From: Paucidesulfovibrio sp050251775
GTDB taxonomy: Bacteria; Desulfobacterota; Desulfovibrionia; Desulfovibrionales; Desulfovibrionaceae
Length of the DNA stretch: 6,504 nucleotides
Direction: 5' to 3'
Assembly (NCBI GenBank): GCA_050251775.1
Contig: JBFWMD010000126.1
Location: 1 to 6,504 of the forward strand
Shown: in pieces, positions 5,797 to 6,504 of the stretch
Position numbering within the stretch: position 1 is the stretch's first letter
How the letters are laid out: each line of letters opens with the position of its first letter
Made by a program: the position numbers and the translations under genes
Notes under the pieces: generated by a model
Seen by the model: only the letters and a program-made list of their open reading frames with translations
Told to the model about the DNA's origin: nothing
Database searches by the model: none

Positions 5797-5820
5797 ATGA
5801 TCATGAGCAGTTGCCTATGA
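5797..5820 (+). CDS. Seven-codon upstream reading frame overlapping the sensor start
   Basis: ATG at 5797 opens a frame encoding MIMSSCL, ending in a TGA whose first two bases are shared with the sensor ATG (ATGA, 5817-5820). AAGGGA (5782-5787) is nine bases before this ATG, a good ribosome-site distance, whereas it is 29 bases from the sensor ATG. If translated, the mini-frame would deliver ribosomes to the sensor start by termination-reinitiation. A second in-frame ATG at 5803 would give a five-residue version. Such a short frame may also arise by chance. Confidence 0.35.
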   Translation: MIMSSCL

Positions 5821-6504
5821 AAAAAACTCGCCGGCAGGGAAAACCCTCTGACAGCATCCAGCTCCGCATTGCTCTTCCCGCCCTGCTGACGGTGGCCCTT
5901 TTCGCCGGTGCGCTGCACTTCTATTTCTTTCCTACCTTTGAGCAGGGCTTTCTGAACCAAAAGAGGGAATCCTGCCGTCAACTGACGGAAACCGCCTTCA
6001 ACATCATCGTCTCCTACGGGGCCATGGAACAGGACGGAAGCTTGTCACCGGACCAGGCCCGTCTCGCCGCCATGCGGCAAATCCGCTCCATGCGCTACGG
6101 GCCGGAGGACAAAGACTATTTCTGGATCAGCGACTACAGCGGACGTCTGGTCGTGCATCCCTACCGGCCCGACCTGGAAGACCACGACCTTTCCGACTTC
6201 CGCGATCACGAGGGCACGCGCGTTTTCGCTCTTTTCGCAGACATCGCCCGGACCAAGGGCGAAGGGTTTGCCGAGTACTACTGGCAGTGGAAGGACAAGC
6301 CCGGACCGGAGAATCTTAAGATTTCCTACGTTAAGGGCTATCCTCACTGGGGATGGATTGTGGGCACGGGAGTCTACATCGACGACGTGCATGCCGAGTT
6401 GGTTACCCTGCGCAGAAACATGACCCTGGCCACTCTGGCCATTCTTGCCGTGGCTCTGGTCATGGCCGGATACATCATCTGGCAGGCCTGGACCGCCGCA
6501 CTGG
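5817..6504 (+). CDS. Membrane-bound signal-transduction protein with single Cache sensor domain (3' end cut by window edge)
   Basis: The 229 visible residues make the sensory half of a transmembrane receptor. A basic N terminus leads into membrane helix 1 (about 17-38), then an extracytoplasmic domain (about 40-200), then helix 2 (about 203-224). The outer domain has the sCache_2 pattern: a long helix with FNIIVSYGAM, then GPEDKDYFWISDYSGRLVVH (95-114), HP at 114-115, DLSDFRDHEGTRVF (124-137), and the closing strands GFAEYYWQW (150-158), YPHWGWIVGTGVYIDDV (175-191). Such domains bind small organic acids or other metabolites in histidine kinases, diguanylate cyclases and chemotaxis receptors. 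The output domain lies past the edge, so its type is unknown. ATG5817 is the only in-frame ATG after a stop at 5778-5780; TTG5811 is an alternative. It lacks its own good ribosome site (only GAGCAG six bases upstream) and overlaps the seven-codon frame. No close co-directional neighbour is visible. Confidence 0.9.
   Translation, partial: MKKTRRQGKPSDSIQLRIALPALLTVALFAGALHFYFFPTFEQGFLNQKRESCRQLTETAFNIIVSYGAMEQDGSLSPDQARLAAMRQIRSMRYGPEDKDYFWISDYSGRLVVHPYRPDLEDHDLSDFRDHEGTRVFALFADIARTKGEGFAEYYWQWKDKPGPENLKISYVKGYPHWGWIVGTGVYIDDVHAELVTLRRNMTLATLAILAVALVMAGYIIWQAWTAAL

Larger units (their letters stand above)
5443..5816. other. 374-bp divergent intergenic region
   Basis: It separates the minus-strand membrane-protein gene from the plus-strand sensor gene, so both promoters should lie here. 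It contains the TATAAT element near 5511, a pair of TCGATAA direct repeats near 5592-5609, a weak plus-strand promoter-like pair (TTGCCC 5742-5747, 17-base spacer, TAGTTT 5765-5770), and a seven-codon frame just before the sensor. No RNA gene was recognised. An open frame on the minus strand across 5586-5981 runs over the sensor start and has no protein-like character. Confidence 0.5.

Overview
The window reads as chromosomal DNA from a GC-rich, Gram-negative, free-living bacterium. Gene content and style (a Cache-type sensor, a PHP–U32 gene pair, high-GC codon use with Shine-Dalgarno starts) would fit a Desulfovibrionales-like deltaproteobacterium. That placement is an inference from general impression, not a measured result. 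There are seven credible genes: six on the minus strand and one, cut by the right edge, on the plus strand. No rRNA, tRNA, CRISPR array or insertion sequence was seen.

Left part (1–1776): a Type II restriction-modification pair on the minus strand. The endonuclease gene comes first (1776→754). Its stop overlaps the start of a DNA (cytosine-5) methyltransferase gene (757→left edge, truncated) in an ATGA junction. The methyltransferase shows the FPCQ, ENV and QNRxR motifs clearly. The pair looks less GC-rich by eye than the genes to its right, which suggests lateral acquisition. An 11-bp palindrome lies just upstream of the endonuclease start.

Middle part (1923–4631): a three-gene minus-strand operon in transcription order. 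It holds a PHP-family phosphoesterase (RnmA/TrpH-like, 284 aa), a U32-family protein (TrhP/YegQ-like, 434 aa, with the four-cysteine cluster) overlapping it by 10 bp, and a 167-aa exported protein of unknown function with a strong ribosome site. The first two point to RNA maturation or RNA hydroxylation. The third has no recognised role.

Right part (4632–6504): a 307-bp GC-rich, hairpin-rich spacer comes first. Next is a minus-strand gene for a four-helix membrane protein (5442→4939) that carries G8 and G9 runs in its first 35 codons, the pattern expected of a phase-variable gene. A 374-bp divergent intergenic region follows, and then the start of a membrane sensor with an extracytoplasmic single Cache domain (5817→right edge). 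The sensor start overlaps the stop of a seven-codon upstream reading frame that owns the only good ribosome site.

I see no large undescribed system here. The most interesting points are the homopolymer-bearing membrane protein gene, the upstream mini-frame of the sensor, the R-before-M architecture with an unusual nuclease motif, and the unknown exported protein in the PHP–U32 operon.
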